Assembly (NCBI GenBank): GCA_002118135.1
Contig: BDIU01000141.1
Location: 62,001 to 126,000 of the forward strand
Reading direction: 5' to 3'
Source: Trebouxia sp. TZW2008
Taxonomy: Eukaryota > Chlorophyta > Trebouxiophyceae > Trebouxiales > Trebouxiaceae
DNA length: 64,000 nt
Position 1 is the first letter of the stretch; every line of letters starts with the position of its first letter. A program made the position numbers and the translations under genes. Shown in pieces: positions 9,574-22,725 of the stretch. The notes beneath the pieces are model-generated. The model was not told where the DNA came from. It did no database searches and saw only the letters and a list, made by a program, of their open reading frames with translations.

Positions 9574-12500
9574 TCAGTATACAGTGTACGACATGTTGAT
9601 TGCAGCTGTATTTTCTGCAAGCAGTTTGTGAGCTCTGTCTGAGTGTAAAGGCAGGTCCAGATCCTTGCTCTGTAAATCATGCTGAAGGGTGCCACTGAGT
9701 ACTGCTGTGAAGAAATTGTCTACCACATCCAGCGCTGCAGCAGCATTCTGTCTACCTCGCCAAGCACCCTGCGCAGCACCAGAAAATTCAGCATACTATG
9801 ACCTCATTGCAACTTTGCAAACGTCCACTTGCAGTTGCAATGCTGATTGGCTGCCATCTGACACGATTCACGTCCAGGCAACACAGCAGTTTCTGTCGCA
9901 GCATATACTGATGACAGGCAAGCTTTGTCCCCACAAGGTGCACAGAGAGCGCATGAGCACTGACCTTGTTTTCTTTGCCTTCTTGCAAGCTGTCCACATA
10001 ATCATATATGTCCTTGGCAGTGAAGTCCCACAGACCTCGTCCCACAGCCACATACACACGCCCATCCAGGGAGCGTAGTAGTGCTGCCAAAATGTCTTCC
10101 ATGGCTTCCAGCACAGGACCAACCTGAGCAGCATCCATAAGTTGTGATACACAATGGCCAATAAGTAGGAACCAAACAGCGAAAAGGTGGCTTTGCTGCC
10201 AACACAACTAGGACAAAGAACTAGGTCCAGCAGTTGGCATCTGACACATAGCACACATTGACTACATCTGTGCCGGCAAGGCACTGCTGTATTGATAATG
10301 CAGGTGAATCTTGTCGTACAATGGGTACATTGACCTGCCATGTCTTTGTGCTTGCTTTGGTCAGTCAAGAACTGGCATGTACAAAACAGAACGTGTTCAA
10401 TGCAGGCAAATGATGTGTCAGGGGTACTGAAATGCTTTTCTTCCAAAATGCGACACTAGCAATCAGACAAAACCAAACAGATTCAGGCAGTTCCTTTTAC
10501 TTGCACCAGCAGCCTGGTCTTGACAACTGAAGACAGTCTGCTGAAATGCATCAGTCTGTAGCATTCACCTGCTGCTGCATGATGGAAGGAGTACCAGTGA
10601 TGCCATGGCGGTGCAAGGTGGCATTGATGCTGTAGCCTGGCCGCTGGAACAGGGCTCCAGCAATGCGCTCCGCACAGCCTGTAACTGCTGCAGCGTACTC
10701 ACTACGCAGCTCCTTCACCAGCTGTGCAAACTGGGCACCCAGATGCGGACCTGCAGAGTTCCCAAAGCCTGTTTGCATTGCTGATGATTACAAGACAGCA
10801 CGTCTAGACTCAAGTCCTGCTGTCGCCAAAAGGCTGTCAATGCTGCAGTGCAGATGCACGTGATATATTAGGGTATATTCCAACCTGTTCATGCTTGAAG
10901 ACACTTGCAACAACAGCAACCAGTGCCTATCTTTGTGGTCTCCAGGTAGTGACCAAAGCAACGGCATCCAAAAGCAACAGGAGGAGCAGCAGTAGCAGCA
11001 GGGGCACTGACCAGGGCCATCATGTGGGAGGCCGCCAGACGCAGCAGGACCATCTCTGTTGGGAGAGTGTGGGCCGGCATTGGGGCTGCTAGGGCGCTGG
11101 CCATCAGGGCCCCCACACCACCTGCTCAGAATGTGCTCTGTCTGAGGAACCACTGCCAGCAGCCGTCTCAGGGAGTTCAGCAGTATCTGCAAACCATATG
11201 ACAATTGTAATTCAAGCCTTTCATGCAATCCGGGAACTGATCTAGTGTTGTGTGTCTTTATTGAGCAAGCAATCAAGGCAGAGTCATGTGCAGTCTTGCT
11301 ATCGACAACTGTGTCTGCTAGGCTGTATAGTGTCAACACAAGAACTCTCAGCAGATGATGCTGCAGCTGATGTCTCTTCTCTGCAGATGCAGCTTGAGAT
11401 GTTGATACCACGCAAAGCCAGTGAACAGCAGAAATTGCATGGGCAGAGGATCAGAGGACTCACTGCCTCATGAGGCAGCACATTGGTAGCACCAGCAGGC
11501 GCTCCTCGAGCCGGTGCAAACTTCCACAGGCGAGGGGACTGCTGTGGCGGGCCTGCTGCTCCATACACATTGCTGGCCTTGCGCTGGTGTGGTGGCGCCT
11601 GATCCTCGCCAGCCTGTTGCAGCACGGCAAGATTAATAGCAGGAACATGCTGCATACTGAGACTTGTGCTTTACTTGCTTTTTTGTGCAGGGACTTTCAG
11701 TCAGATGTGTGCGCTTGGCTTGTCAGGCATGGAAGCAGACATGAGATAGGTGAAGTCCCAGGACTGTAGAGTGCATATGGAGGGCAGTGTGCAGGGCTGC
11801 ATGCTGACATCCAGCTGTACAAGAGCAGCAGCAGGTTTGCTGCGATGAGCTGGTCACTGGCAGGCATGAGGCTGACCATGAGCACATGAGGTATGAGGCC
11901 ACACTGGCGGGAGACAGCAGCTGTGGTGGTACGCAGGGCAGCACAGACAGCTGCCTCCAGGCTGGGTCCAAAGCTAGGCCAGTAGGTGATGACCCTCTCA
12001 TATCGCGCTACCTCTGCCTGAATGCGTTGTATCATCTCTCCAACCAGAGGAGCAATGTGTGATTTGCCTGCATTTGCAGAAAGCAATTGCTCAGCAGCCA
12101 GTGGTCCCAGTTGCACTCTGTGCCAACAGCCACAGAGGCAAATTGTTGTGTCATATGCTTTGCCATCAAGCACTCCAAACAGCAGCAGTCTGCTTTCAAT
12201 GCCAGCTTGATCAGCACAGGCAGAGTGTGCAAAAGGCTGGTAAGACAACTGCACATGATGATATGATGTATTTCATCATCAATAACTTCAAACACCAGCA
12301 GCTTGCTTCGAGGCGTGCATGCCAGCTTAGTCAGCGTAGGTAATGAGTGCAGAAGGCTAGCATCAGATAGGGTGTAGAAGCTGACCATCTTCTCCTGTGG
12401 CACCCCCCTGCAGGGCCTGGGTAGAACCCTCCAGCTGGTGGCACCGCTGGCACAGGGCATCCTGACTGTTGTGGATCCAGCGTTCTACATGGGGTGTAAA

Positions 12501-15500
12501 TACCTGCAGGCGCAGGGGAAGCCTCAGCATGACTTTATTTCAGCTTGACTAAGGCCTTAACAGAATAGACCTGCTGAACAAAGCTTTACATTCTGTGTGA
12601 TGATGCATCTTTGACAACACCAACATTCCCGGAAAGCTTGCACAGTTCCTGTGCTTCCCCCCCCCCCATCAGAACGGGCCCGCTGACAGGGCCACTGTAT
12701 CGCAGCCAAGGTGCCTAGCTGTTGCTGCTGTTTCAGAACATGAGTTGATTGTATGAGCAAGTAGGATTGTGCAGGAGGAGGACTCACAGCAAGGGCGTCT
12801 AGGGAGCCAGGGTGGCCTGGGGGGGGCAGCAGGCTGTGCCAGATGAGGAACTCCTGCTGCTGGCCCACTGTCACCAGCAGGTTGACAGCAGCTGTGCTGG
12901 GCTGGGGCGGAGGATACCTGTTCAGGGTGTCCTGCAGCGCTGTCAGGTACAGTCTGGTGTACTCTGCACCTGTCACCTGCAGTGGTGTAGACACACAACC
13001 CTGAGCAAACAGATCAGGTTGTCTCATCTCACGACAACAGCTCACATAGCCTGTTAGGAGGGCGCTCTGCCAGCAGGACAGAAGACAAGAACGGCACGTC
13101 GCAGACGTGTTTGCCAGGCTGCAGGATCTATACAAACTTGGGCTTGATTGAGCACCTGGACTTTCACAGCTTGCCCAGCCACAGCAGTCTGACAAATTGC
13201 AACGGACTCAGCTGACAGATTGCACAGTTTGCAAGTCAGGCTTTGCTACAATTAGCATCTCTCTGGAAGAAACACATGAGCGCATGTGCAATGGAAACAG
13301 TACCTGTGGCAGGTTCACAAAGTTGGGCAGCACAGCAGAGTCATGAATGTGCAGGTCGCGCTGCAGCTCATTCCTGATGGACTGGCTCAGCAACTCCATG
13401 CGATGGTAAGCTGCCTCTGCATCCTGCTCACTGTCACCACTGCTCCCTGAGTGCTGATGCTGACCTCTAGGGCTGTCTGTCGGGCTAGCCGTGCGGCCTG
13501 CACAGAAAATGTCAGACTTGACATGCTGAACTTCTAGCAGTGGTGTTATATCTGACGCAGTAAAGGCAGAAGGCGCAAATGCAGCAATCTGTGAAGCATG
13601 TCTCAAGCTTCAGCAAGCTAGCTGTGTTGTATGCTGGCAAGCCAGGAACAGCAGCTGCAAGTATGGCAACTGGAATTGGCTGTATTGTTAGAACTGCAAA
13701 CAACAAACTTCAAGTTGCCAACAATGTTTCTGCACTGTTATTCAGCCTGCGTGCACAAAGGGTGTTGACGTGTAACAACAACCCACCTCTGTTGAGGGTT
13801 GTGTCAGCACTGACCACTAGGCGCTCATATCTGCGACAGGCAGCTGCCTTGAATCGGTCTGTCAGCCACTGCTGGTCTCCTGGCTTCAACACATCCCTCA
13901 AGATGTTGCACAGCTCCACTGCAGGCAGCAGGGCTGGGGCTGGCTGCTCGCCGGCTGCTGACCCTCCGTCCAAAAGCCCTGTTGGCGTGTCCTCTTGCAG
14001 GGAGTAGTAGTTCTCAAAGCACCTGGCTAGCAGCGCCTCTGTTGCATTCTCAATCCTATTCAACAAAGCCAGTTCCTGCAAAACAAGCCACACATCTTTA
14101 AGCAAACGGTACATCGCTGCTGGTGTTGCAGCACGCTTGAGTGCGTGAGAGCATAACATCGTGACAAGAACATGAACTCAGCAAAGTATGACTTGTGAAA
14201 GCAGAACCATCTTTGGCCTGAAGCGTGCTGCAAACCATTCAAGGCAGGCAAGCGGCATCACATTGTGACCTGAGAAAGCAAACCACCTTTGGATTGAGCC
14301 AATATGACACAGTATCCGAGGAAGGCAAGCAGCAGCAAGTTTTAACCTGAGGCAGCAGCTCCCCTTTGGCCTCAGCCTCCTTGAGGGGCTTCAGCTCACT
14401 GCCTAGAATTTCCAGACACCTGGCAGTCACTGTTGCATTTTCTGGCTTGATGGCCCATCTCAAATGGGCCAGGACTGTGTATGTCTCCCTGATGCCGTAA
14501 ACGCCTGCATGGACAGTTTTGCAAAGATGTAAGATCCGGAGCTGAGCGGATGCCCTGACTTTGAAGGCTCAATCATTGCTTGATGCAGCTGTGACAGGCG
14601 TTCAAGAAACGTGTGACAAGTCTGTCCAGCCAGTTGACAGCATGCAAAAAATGCTGACTGACCTGCAAACTCTGTTAGCAGCCACTCCCACTCTCCATCA
14701 ACTTCAAGCTTGTCTGCTCCACATTTCTGAGCTTGTAGTGCAGCATCCAGAACCACATCATACACCTGCGGCGAACAACGCAGCTTTCAGCTCCTTACGT
14801 GATTGGCATGATACTTGTACCGGCCAACATGCACAAGCATATCTGCTCCTTGCACAAAAGTCCAGTGCATCAGGTAGCACAACAGCATCTCTCCAAGCAA
14901 GATCAAGCAGAACAGAATGCTGCAGAAAGTGAGAACTGCATGCTGACCTGCCAAGAAGTGATCTGCTGGTAGCCTTTGCCTTGCGACACCACAGCAGGAG
15001 CCAGGTCCCTGGTGTTATTCTCGAGTGGGGGCAGGTAAGCTGGTGGAGGGGGCAGGTAGGGCTGTGGAGGTGCCATGAGGGGCTGCAGCAGGGGGGCAGC
15101 CTGGTGTAGTACTGTTCTCTCTTCGCTTGTGTCCAACCAAGATGAGAGCAACACGTGACCCCACCTGAAGCAAGACAGGCTTGCCTCAAGCTCACCAGAA
15201 ATGGTGCCACTGGGTGCAATGTAACCGCACACATGGCAATCATAGCTGTGTCAAGACTCTGCAGTGTGGACACAGCTAGCGAGCTGCACATTCGAAATGC
15301 TGTTTCAGGACAAGCCAATTGTGACATAGCCATGATGACTTGCAGGTGCTGGCAAAAATCAGATTCTGCTGTCTGCAACAAGCATTTGCGTTACACTTGT
15401 TTGCACAGCGTTCAACAGCAGGCGCAGGTTGTCCAATGCACTGATGAAAGACTCACTTGATGCCGTTGTGGTCAAAAACCTGCACCCATTTCTTGCCAGG

Positions 15501-18500
15501 GACTGAGGCATCCTCTGACTCCCTCTTGCTGCCACACAGGCGGCTTATGAAGCCTGCAGGCTTTGACTTGCTGGGGCTAACTTGCACTTGCACAGGGCTG
15601 TTGTTGGCTGCCTGCACACAGCGTGATTGTGAGCTCATGTACTGTGCAATAGCAGGCCCCAGAAACACCCCTGGCAGCAGAGGTATATTCACGATGTCGC
15701 GAAGGTCTGCATTTTGCTCTGCTGTGGTGCAATGCCTTGTGCATATCACAGCACAGCAGAGGGTCCTGTCATTGCCCTGTGGCCTTTTATAAACATTAAA
15801 TGTCACCTTTGCGCCAGCAAGTTGCTTCATGCTCAGCAGTGTGTCATTGATGAGCTGAATCATAAATGGCCAATCCTGATAAACTAAGGCCAATACAAAG
15901 TTCTCAGCAGATTCCTTGCTCACCTGGAGCAGCTCTGCAGCACGCACCACGCCCTGGGCGACAGGCTGCTGGTAATTGTGGACCTCCACCAGCAGTTCTT
16001 CATCCAGCTCTTCCTGCCCTAGCTCCACCTGGTCACCATTTTTGCCCCTGCCACTGGGCTGCACCACTGTCCAGGCTGCTGCCTCCTCTGCATCATACAC
16101 TTGTTGTTGCTTTGAGTTGCGTACTGGTGCAGCAATGCAGAACCCCTCAGATACTTATGTTGCCTCTGCCGACGACATGAAGGTCATGTTGCAGGCTGCT
16201 GCAGCAGCAAGACAGGAAGGTTCATCACACACATGCTGCTGCTGTGACGAATGGAAGGCTGCTGGCCTGAGTGGCATGCTGTTGCAGCAATGCATCACAG
16301 CCTCAGATGATGCTGCTGCTGCTTTTGTTGATTTGGACATCATGCTCCATGGCTACTGCAGCAGCAGCACAAAATTGAAACTATACATTTGGCTGACTGT
16401 GCTTATGGAGGTGCAGTCTGATGCAGGACCACATCAAGTCTCAGGCAGCACATGGATGCTCTTCTCTGCTCGGTCGCTGCTTCTCACAAGCTAAGACCTG
16501 CCTGCATCATTGCAGGGATGCATGAAAGTGATGCTGCTCCTCTGCAGCACATCATCTGATTGACCTCAGCCACAATTTGGCACTCACCAGGGGCGCTGGC
16601 TGGGTGCAGGCAAATGTAGAGCTGGTCAGCTGTTCCTGGCACCTTGCCAAACAGGCTCTGCAGATTGCCAACCTTTTCCTGCTGGAAGGGCTGGTACAGG
16701 TGGCTGCTCACCAGCCTCACTGCGCTGGCCTTGATCACCGGCCGCCCAGGAATGGTTTCAATCTGCTGCATGCTCTGCTGGGGTGCATGCTGGGGCATGA
16801 CAATGACAGAGCGGGTTGCCTCATGGTGGTGGGGCTGAGGCGAGCTGGGTGCTGCCCCCAGCATGAGGTCTCTGCTCAGTGGCGTGCTCAGAACTGCAGC
16901 TTCTGAGTCATCCCTGCACACCGCAAGAAATTTGGGGCATTCCGAAAGACACGTGCCCATTGAAGAACATAGTTGCGGTCAATGAGCACATGTAATTGCA
17001 AGTTGTGGTGGGATGCACCGGATGTGTTGCTCCTTGTTTCAGCTCTCCTATCACTTGGTTGTTTGGATCACAACCTCATTGTTTGTCAGCATCGTGGGCA
17101 GGAAGATATCCTTATTACAAAGCAAGGCATTGCTGCAGGCAAGCATGTTGAGACTGCACAACACAGCACAAGGGACCTACCAGATGATGGTCTGCCCCTC
17201 ACGAGGCACTCCAGCACTGGCTGGTCTGAGCAGCAGATTTTCAAAAGCAAAAGCTGTCTTGAGCGGGCGGCAGCCGTCAGACAGGAAGAGCTGTGAGGCC
17301 TCAGCATCACGTTTGTCCAGGCACACCTGAAATGAGCCCTGTGGCAAAACAGCAGATGATGTCAGGAAGCTAATGACTTGATGTTTGCTCTACTGACCAT
17401 CACAGTAGCAGTGAGCAGCATCTCATGCATCATCAGCCCTATGCAGCATTCATCTTCAGACACACATGGTGCAGCTTTGTAGCCATATGCAGCTGGAAGT
17501 GTAGGCATCACACGATGATTTGCAGGCACTGACAAAGCCTTGAGATGGCAGAGTTCGAAAAAGTGATGCTTGCATCCTTTGTCAGCACACACTGCCACTT
17601 AGCAAACAGCAGACAGCCAGTAATTGACAGAGGCTGGCAATGCATGTAGGTTAGGGAAGCACTTCATATGCCAGGAATTTGGCCCAAGCCTGCCTCTTCC
17701 CTAGCTTGACCAGATCATCATTCCTTGCTTGGGCTGCAGTGACCGCCCCCTCATTGGGCTCAGCCCTCAGCTCGCGCGGCATCTGTGAGGGTGCTGTGGA
17801 GTGGCGGGGGTTGTACTGATAGGCGCTGGTTGTGAACATGCTGACCACTGATCCATCGCGAGCATGCCTGCAGTACACAAAGGCTCAGGATTGCTACCTT
17901 TGCAGTAAGAAGTGCATATCTGGACACCCAAACCTCAAGTCAGATCTCAAAACCATGCACATGAAGCAATCCCAAGTCATGCGCCAGCCGTTACTTTGCT
18001 TGCTGACTATACTTTGACTTCTAGTCAGCAAGCACCTTCTGACATCAGCAGCTTAAAACTTTCCTTTTCTGTACGCGCAGTGGCTGTGTTTGTGTGTGAC
18101 GTCGGTTTCAGCTTCACACACAATGTTGAGAGAAGTGTACCTTTGTTGCTGCTGCTGCTGAGGTGGGGGTGGGGCTTGTGGTGCCAGCTGAGGCATGGGA
18201 GGTGCATTTGGCATTGGCACAGGCTTCACTGGCATCTGAATATACCCTGTAGCATCACCGACAGGACCAATGCTCTGCATCTGAGGGTAGTGAACTGGCC
18301 CAGCATCGCTGTTCTGCCAAACAGGGGCTTGGTATACCTCCTCTTGCTTGGTGTGCACAATTGTGGGATATACAGCAGAGATCTTATCATCCTGCAAGCA
18401 TCCCAAGTGTGTCTCTGCAATACACTGAAGACGAGTAACACTGTTGGAGCCATGCTGGTCGAGCTCAATGCATCTGGCATGCATTGCCAAACACAAAGTT

Positions 18501-19214
18501 GTGGTTGCTCCATGCCAAACAGTGACAGTGAGACAGTAATCAAATACTGTGAACAGCATGTATTGACCATCAATTGTACTGTGATGGCAGCTGAACATGA
18601 GATGTGACAGGGACTGGCAGTCACCTGGTATTGACCATCAGCATTGTAAGGAGGTACCCTGTTCTCTGCACTAGCTCTGAAGCTGTTGCTGTTCCTGCGA
18701 GTCCTGCGAAAGCTTGAGGAGCGAGGCGTGATGGTCTGAGGCTCCATCAAGTAAGAGGGGTGCCCCTGCTGCATGTCCAATGGATTCATGATGGCTGGCT
18801 GTACAGTGTATGCCGCTGCCTCCTGTGCTGCATCAGCCTGCAACACAATATGATGAGTCATGCATGAACGCGATCAGCTGTTTCCAAATGGTACAGAGAC
18901 ATCTGCAACACTTGCTTGAAGCGATGCAAATGTTGGTTGCATAGCACCTGGCGTGGATTGATAGATCTAGCTCCCTCTAAATTGTAGCTGGATTGTGTAG
19001 ACCATGGCTCAGCCTGTGTGCACATAGCTTGTCTGAGTGTCAAGTTGGCACAAGCAGCGCTGTAGCTGCTTAAGACAGTGCTGGCAGTGTCCACCAGCAG
19101 GGCATTGACAACATGCTGCAACTGTTGCGTCGCAGATGACGCCCTCACCCAAGACGGCTGCCGATATCGAGGACCTCCTCCCTCAAGATTTTGCGCCTGA
19201 CCCGTAGATACCAC
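9574..19214 (-). CDS. DUF810/MUN-domain (Munc13-like) protein
   Basis: This gene of more than 20 exons spans about 9.6 kb and ends at the TGA at 9576-9574. The C-terminal exons carry the plant DUF810 signature: ILAALLRSLDGRVYVAVGRG, then LWDFTAKDIYDYVDSLQEGK, then NAAAALDVVDNFFTAVLSGT. This matches the end of Arabidopsis unc-13-like proteins, where a VxVxRGLWD block is followed by a short tail. Central exons include RIENATEALLARCFENYYSL, RWAIKPENATVTARCLEILG and GEMIQRIQAEVARYERVITY. N-terminal exons (15.5-19.2 kb) are rich in Pro, Gln and Ser. They include VFDHNGIK, FLAYEVLP and a polyproline/polyglutamine stretch near 18150. MUN proteins promote SNARE-dependent fusion; plant members affect proton-pump delivery at the plasma membrane. 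No clear stop or start separates the N-terminal exons from the rest, so I treat it as one gene. Start ATG 19214 is tentative, and a second gene in 15.4-19.2 kb is possible. Confidence 0.7.
12230..12365 (-). repeat. Exon-edge echo in the MUN gene (spacing ~119 bp)
   Basis: On the minus strand the segment coding LLHSLPTLTKLACTPRSKLL (near 12350-12290) is followed 119 bp later by a diverged copy reading LLHTLPVLIKLALKADCC. The second copy lies past the likely exon end. Confidence 0.6.
14165..14385 (-). repeat. Exon-donor echoes in the MUN gene, three copies at 77 bp spacing
   Basis: The exon ending EAEAKGELLPQ at 14347 (donor CAG|GTTAAA) is followed by two diverged copies. Their matching borders are at 14270 (CAG|GTCACA) and 14193 (CAA|GTCATA). 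Each copy repeats the core CCAAAGGGGAGCTGCTGCC in mutated form and keeps a GT at the same place. Confidence 0.75.
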
Positions 19215-19421
19215 CGGTGTACCCTGTACGAAGTTGATCGCGTTGGCAGGCTGACCTAGCTTGCTTGCGCGACTGCAGCGATCACCCTTGTCCGGCAGGC
19301 TTGCATACCTGATACATTCAACGCGCCAACGGCTGGTGCTCTTTCAGCACTTGAGACAGACAACTTATACTTACTTGTATTACGAGCCTGCAAATCAGTG
19401 TTGCAAACTTTCAGCATTTGC

Positions 19422-19831
19422 ATGAATGTGGTTCGCGAACACCTGAACTTCGCTCAACAGCGTCTACATTTCCTGACGAACAAGGTCACACTTGAATTCG
19501 CTGGAGCAGACATGGAGAGCAGCTGACCTGCAAGCCTGATGGTGCAAGGTTTGCTTTTGCGTATCAAGCAAACACGAGTACAAGCGCTTGCCCCGCCGCT
19601 TGCGGTGTTCTTTTCAAATCTTGTGAAGCACTAAAAGCATGCAGTTTTGCGGATGAGAGCGCCATTGACTGCACAAAGCAGCTTTTGCTTGTGACACCTC
19701 TTCGGGAATATAAAGACATTGCCAAAGCAGGACTGCAGGATTCACACAATATGATTAAGGCGCACTGCACTGAGGGTGGCTCTTGGCTGCGTTCAGGGAC
19801 TTGTGACCGCCAAGCACATCAAATTTACTGA
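19422..19831 (+). CDS. Candidate small Cys-rich protein, uncertain
   Basis: From ATG 19422 the frame reads MNVVREHLNFAQQRLHFLTN and stops at 19526. An overlapping frame, open from 19495 to the TGA at 19829-19831, encodes a Cys-rich segment. It contains SACPAACGVLFKSCEALKAC and CSFADESAIDCTKQLLLVTP, and ends in SGTCDRQAHQIY. A 38-bp GT...AG segment (about 19485-19522) would join the two frames in phase, giving about 124 aa. That is very short for an intron, so this could also be a frameshifted relic or chance. No family is recognised. It lies in the space between the MUN and Ap4A phosphorylase genes and would be divergent from the former. Confidence 0.3.
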
Positions 19832-20872
19832 TCCTGGCCTTGCACGAACTGTGCCAGGTGCGCTGATCATGAGTCATTGTCCACTGCAACCATGATATTG
19901 TCCTTTAAATTATGCGTAGGGCATTGCCATGGCATGAAGATTTGGGGTTGCATGCGCAAATCTTGCTATGATGTTCTCAATAGGATTCAAGACACCCTGA
20001 AGTGTCCTGATTAGCAACTGCTGCGCAGCGCAACTTGGGCAAGGCCTTGTGCTCTGTCTGCATTAAATTTTGCTTGCCTGTTGTACCATGAAAGGACATC
20101 AGAAGGTGTGTACTCGCATTTTGTCAGCATTTCAACTGCATGTGAAAGGCTAGAGAAGAGAGCTGAGAGTCTGGCAGTCACTGCACAGTGACATCGTCAT
20201 GATAGTCTGAAGGAGCTGATGATCATGGCATATGCATTGTAACCTGTTTCAGAGAAGATGATAGGTGCGTTGCCTATTTGCCAAAGGTAGTGAAACAACT
20301 TGCAGTGAAAGCTAGCATACAAACACACTGTCATGAAGCTGCCACACACAACAAAATCCAACAAAGTTCACAGTCCTGAATGTTTGGCAGGTAACCTTCG
20401 CCATAACATCAGTACATTAGCACACCTAGCGCTGAACCAATGTGACAGACATATGGAGCAATGTATCGCACTATGTTGCATATATGCATGTGCAATCCCA
20501 CTGTGCGGACAACATCAATTGCTTGTTAGTGCACACAACCGGTATGCTTTGAAATCATCAACAGTGATCGCTTAGCTGCAAATCAGCAATAGAGAAGCTG
20601 TGCATCACCTTTGCAGCTATCATGCAATAATCTGCTAGTATTGCAGCCATGAGAGGGCAGCAAGATGCATCTCGTCAGAAGAGAAGCAGTATATGAGACA
20701 AGCTGCTCTGTGCACATCTTTGCAGAGTGCCTGCTGTCGAAGACTTTCTCCGCTGATCCTGACAGCTTCAGCAAAGCAGTCGTATGTGCCATGCCTGAGC
20801 TTGTTGACCTTGCTGCAGCAGTGTGACGTGCTGTTCGCAGCTGAACAAGGAATTCCTGATTTGTGACACTAC
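19832..20872. other. Intergenic, no supported gene
   Basis: About 1 kb of AT-richer sequence downstream of the Ap4A phosphorylase stop. A plus-strand open frame at 20333-20575 (80 codons) shows no domain or splice support. No RNA gene or repeat is seen. Confidence 0.5.
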
Positions 20873-22274
20873 CTACGGCGGAGACTGCTGCCAGGGGACA
20901 CCAGCTGCCTCCAGGATGCTGATAGGCCCTTCGTCATGAATGAATCGAAGACCATCCTTGCTGTTGACAAGCACAGTTCCAGCAAAGCCCAGAGCATTGA
21001 TACCAACAGCCACTATGTTTTCCTTGCGCCTTGGAACAAGCAGCATGTGGTCTTTGCTCAAGATGAGGTTGTAGGAAGTTGGTGGGTGATTGCCTGGAGA
21101 GCATTTGCTGAGGAGCGCCTTGTAGATACTGATGAGCTTGTTGGCATTCATGCTGCATGCCACATCACTTCTTTCCTAAGTCATTTGCGCAATTGAATGA
21201 AACAGATCCCTGCTGCAGCTGCACAAGGACAGGCAGCGCGGTCACATCAGCGCTTAGCATGAACACCCAAGCGATGCCGGAACAACATGTGGCAACAGTT
21301 GAAACAGGAGCAGGATGAGGTTTTACAGGATGTCAGGCAAGTTGACTCTCAAGATATCATTTGTACCTGGTGGATATTTTGCTGAAGTAATTCTGGTAGG
21401 GTAGTTGCTGTACTGAAGCAATATCACCTTCTTTCCGCTCATTGGCTTGCCAGCTTTCATCCATTAAGCTGCCTATAGGAGAAGGAATGACTGCAGGATC
21501 ATCAGCCAGTGGCAGTGGTACCACCTGCATCACATGCCTTTGTTGCTGATGACATGTAGTACTCAATGCAGCTGTTGCCAGATGGCTGGAACCGACCTGA
21601 ACATGTTTGTGGGGTTGACTGGCCCCAGACTCTGGACCACAGTTGAAATACGCCAGCGCACCTTGTGGCATTGCCTGCATGGCAGCAGGTCAGTTATGCT
21701 GGAGTTTGATGTTCATATCAGCAGTTCAATCATGCTGGAATTGCGTGTTAAAAACAGCAGCTCAGTCGTGCTGGCTGCCCATGGTGGTCAGAGCAGATTG
21801 TGCATAGTAAAATACCTGAACAACCTGCCAGGTTGCTTCCATGTCTTGTAGGTTCAGAGGATCTGTCTGCTTCTCAAATTGCTTTGTGACAACTAGCACA
21901 TGGTGTGCAACAACATTGAACTTGTTGAGCAAAAGGTGGTGTGTGGCGGACAAATCAGCAACATACAGTGCTTCATCATAAGGAAGAAATGGGTTCTTCC
22001 AGTCCTTTTGTCCCTCCCTGCATGTGCCAAAATTGTCATTGTGCAAGCAAAGGGATGCATAAGGTCTCCACTGTAAGCTCCACCTGCTTTTTGGGGGTTT
22101 TGGCTTGTCCCGTAGCGACTCACTGACTCTCAGTACAAAGTTGAGCGGCACACGGCGATCATCAAGGATATGAACGTGCGTCTTGAACTTGGAGGATGCG
22201 CCAGAAGTTTGGGCCTTCTCGTACGTATCGACAATTTTTTTCCAGACAGCCTGCTGACTTTCGATTTGAGACAT
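20873..22274 (-). CDS. APA2: Ap4A phosphorylase / ATP adenylyltransferase (HIT-like)
   Basis: There are five exons, 22274-22084, 22017-21816, 21674-21597, 21524-21367 and 21152-20873, joined in phase to 302 aa. The N-terminal half has NPFLPYDEALYVADLSATHH and LLLNKFNVVAHHVLVVTKQF, typical of the family. Exon 3 holds the catalytic GPESGASQPHKHVQ motif, a H-x-H-x-Q with His153 and His155. The C-terminal domain has SYNLILSKDHMLLVPRRKEN and GINALGFAGTVLV. These enzymes cleave diadenosine tetraphosphate with phosphate to ATP plus ADP, and can run in reverse. They are found in yeast, algae and bacteria but not in animals. Length is near the yeast enzyme (about 320 aa). The first intron has an open frame through it, so the joined model was chosen from splice sites and family alignment. 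Confidence 0.93.
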
Positions 22275-22312
22275 ACTCTGATCCCGCGCCGAGGCAGCCT
22301 AGGACAGTTGGC

Positions 22313-22612
22313 ATGTCTTCAAGATTTCTGGCAGAACGGAAAATTGGCAAGCAGGCAGTGGACTGGCCGCATAGGTCGCCATTCAGAGTGCCTTACCGTG
22401 ACGATGTGTTGCAGCTGGCGTTGCAAAACCTGCGAACGAGCACACACCGCGACTTTGGCCACGCAAAATGGCTTCAACAAGGCCATGCAATCCACGGTTT
22501 TCACATTCGAGGCATTTGTGAGAAGTGTGAGGCTGAGCCTTGGTTGTACAAGGGCCAGATTGTTGCGGCAAAGCGCAAGGCCATCCAGAGAAAATGCTTT
22601 GTTCAGCTGTAA
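22313..22612 (+). CDS. Candidate single-exon 99-aa protein between divergent genes, uncertain
   Basis: An open frame starting MSSRFLAERKIGKQAVDWPH has codon use like its neighbours and ends in AAKRKAIQRKCFVQL. It lies in the 451-bp space between the divergent Ap4A phosphorylase and ALKBH8 starts. The minus strand holds an equally long open frame (22714-22319). At most one is likely to be real, and both could be shadows of promoter and UTR sequence. No domain is recognised; a CEKC pair is the only motif. Confidence 0.25.
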   Translation: MSSRFLAERKIGKQAVDWPHRSPFRVPYRDDVLQLALQNLRTSTHRDFGHAKWLQQGHAIHGFHIRGICEKCEAEPWLYKGQIVAAKRKAIQRKCFVQL

Positions 22613-22725
22613 CCTCGACTCTGGCTTATCCTGACTCATTATGATGTCATTGAGTAAACGAACGACATCAAGCAGCAAGTTGCTCGCAGTGTCGAAATGT
22701 TGCCGAAAAAACAAGGTCCACGCTC

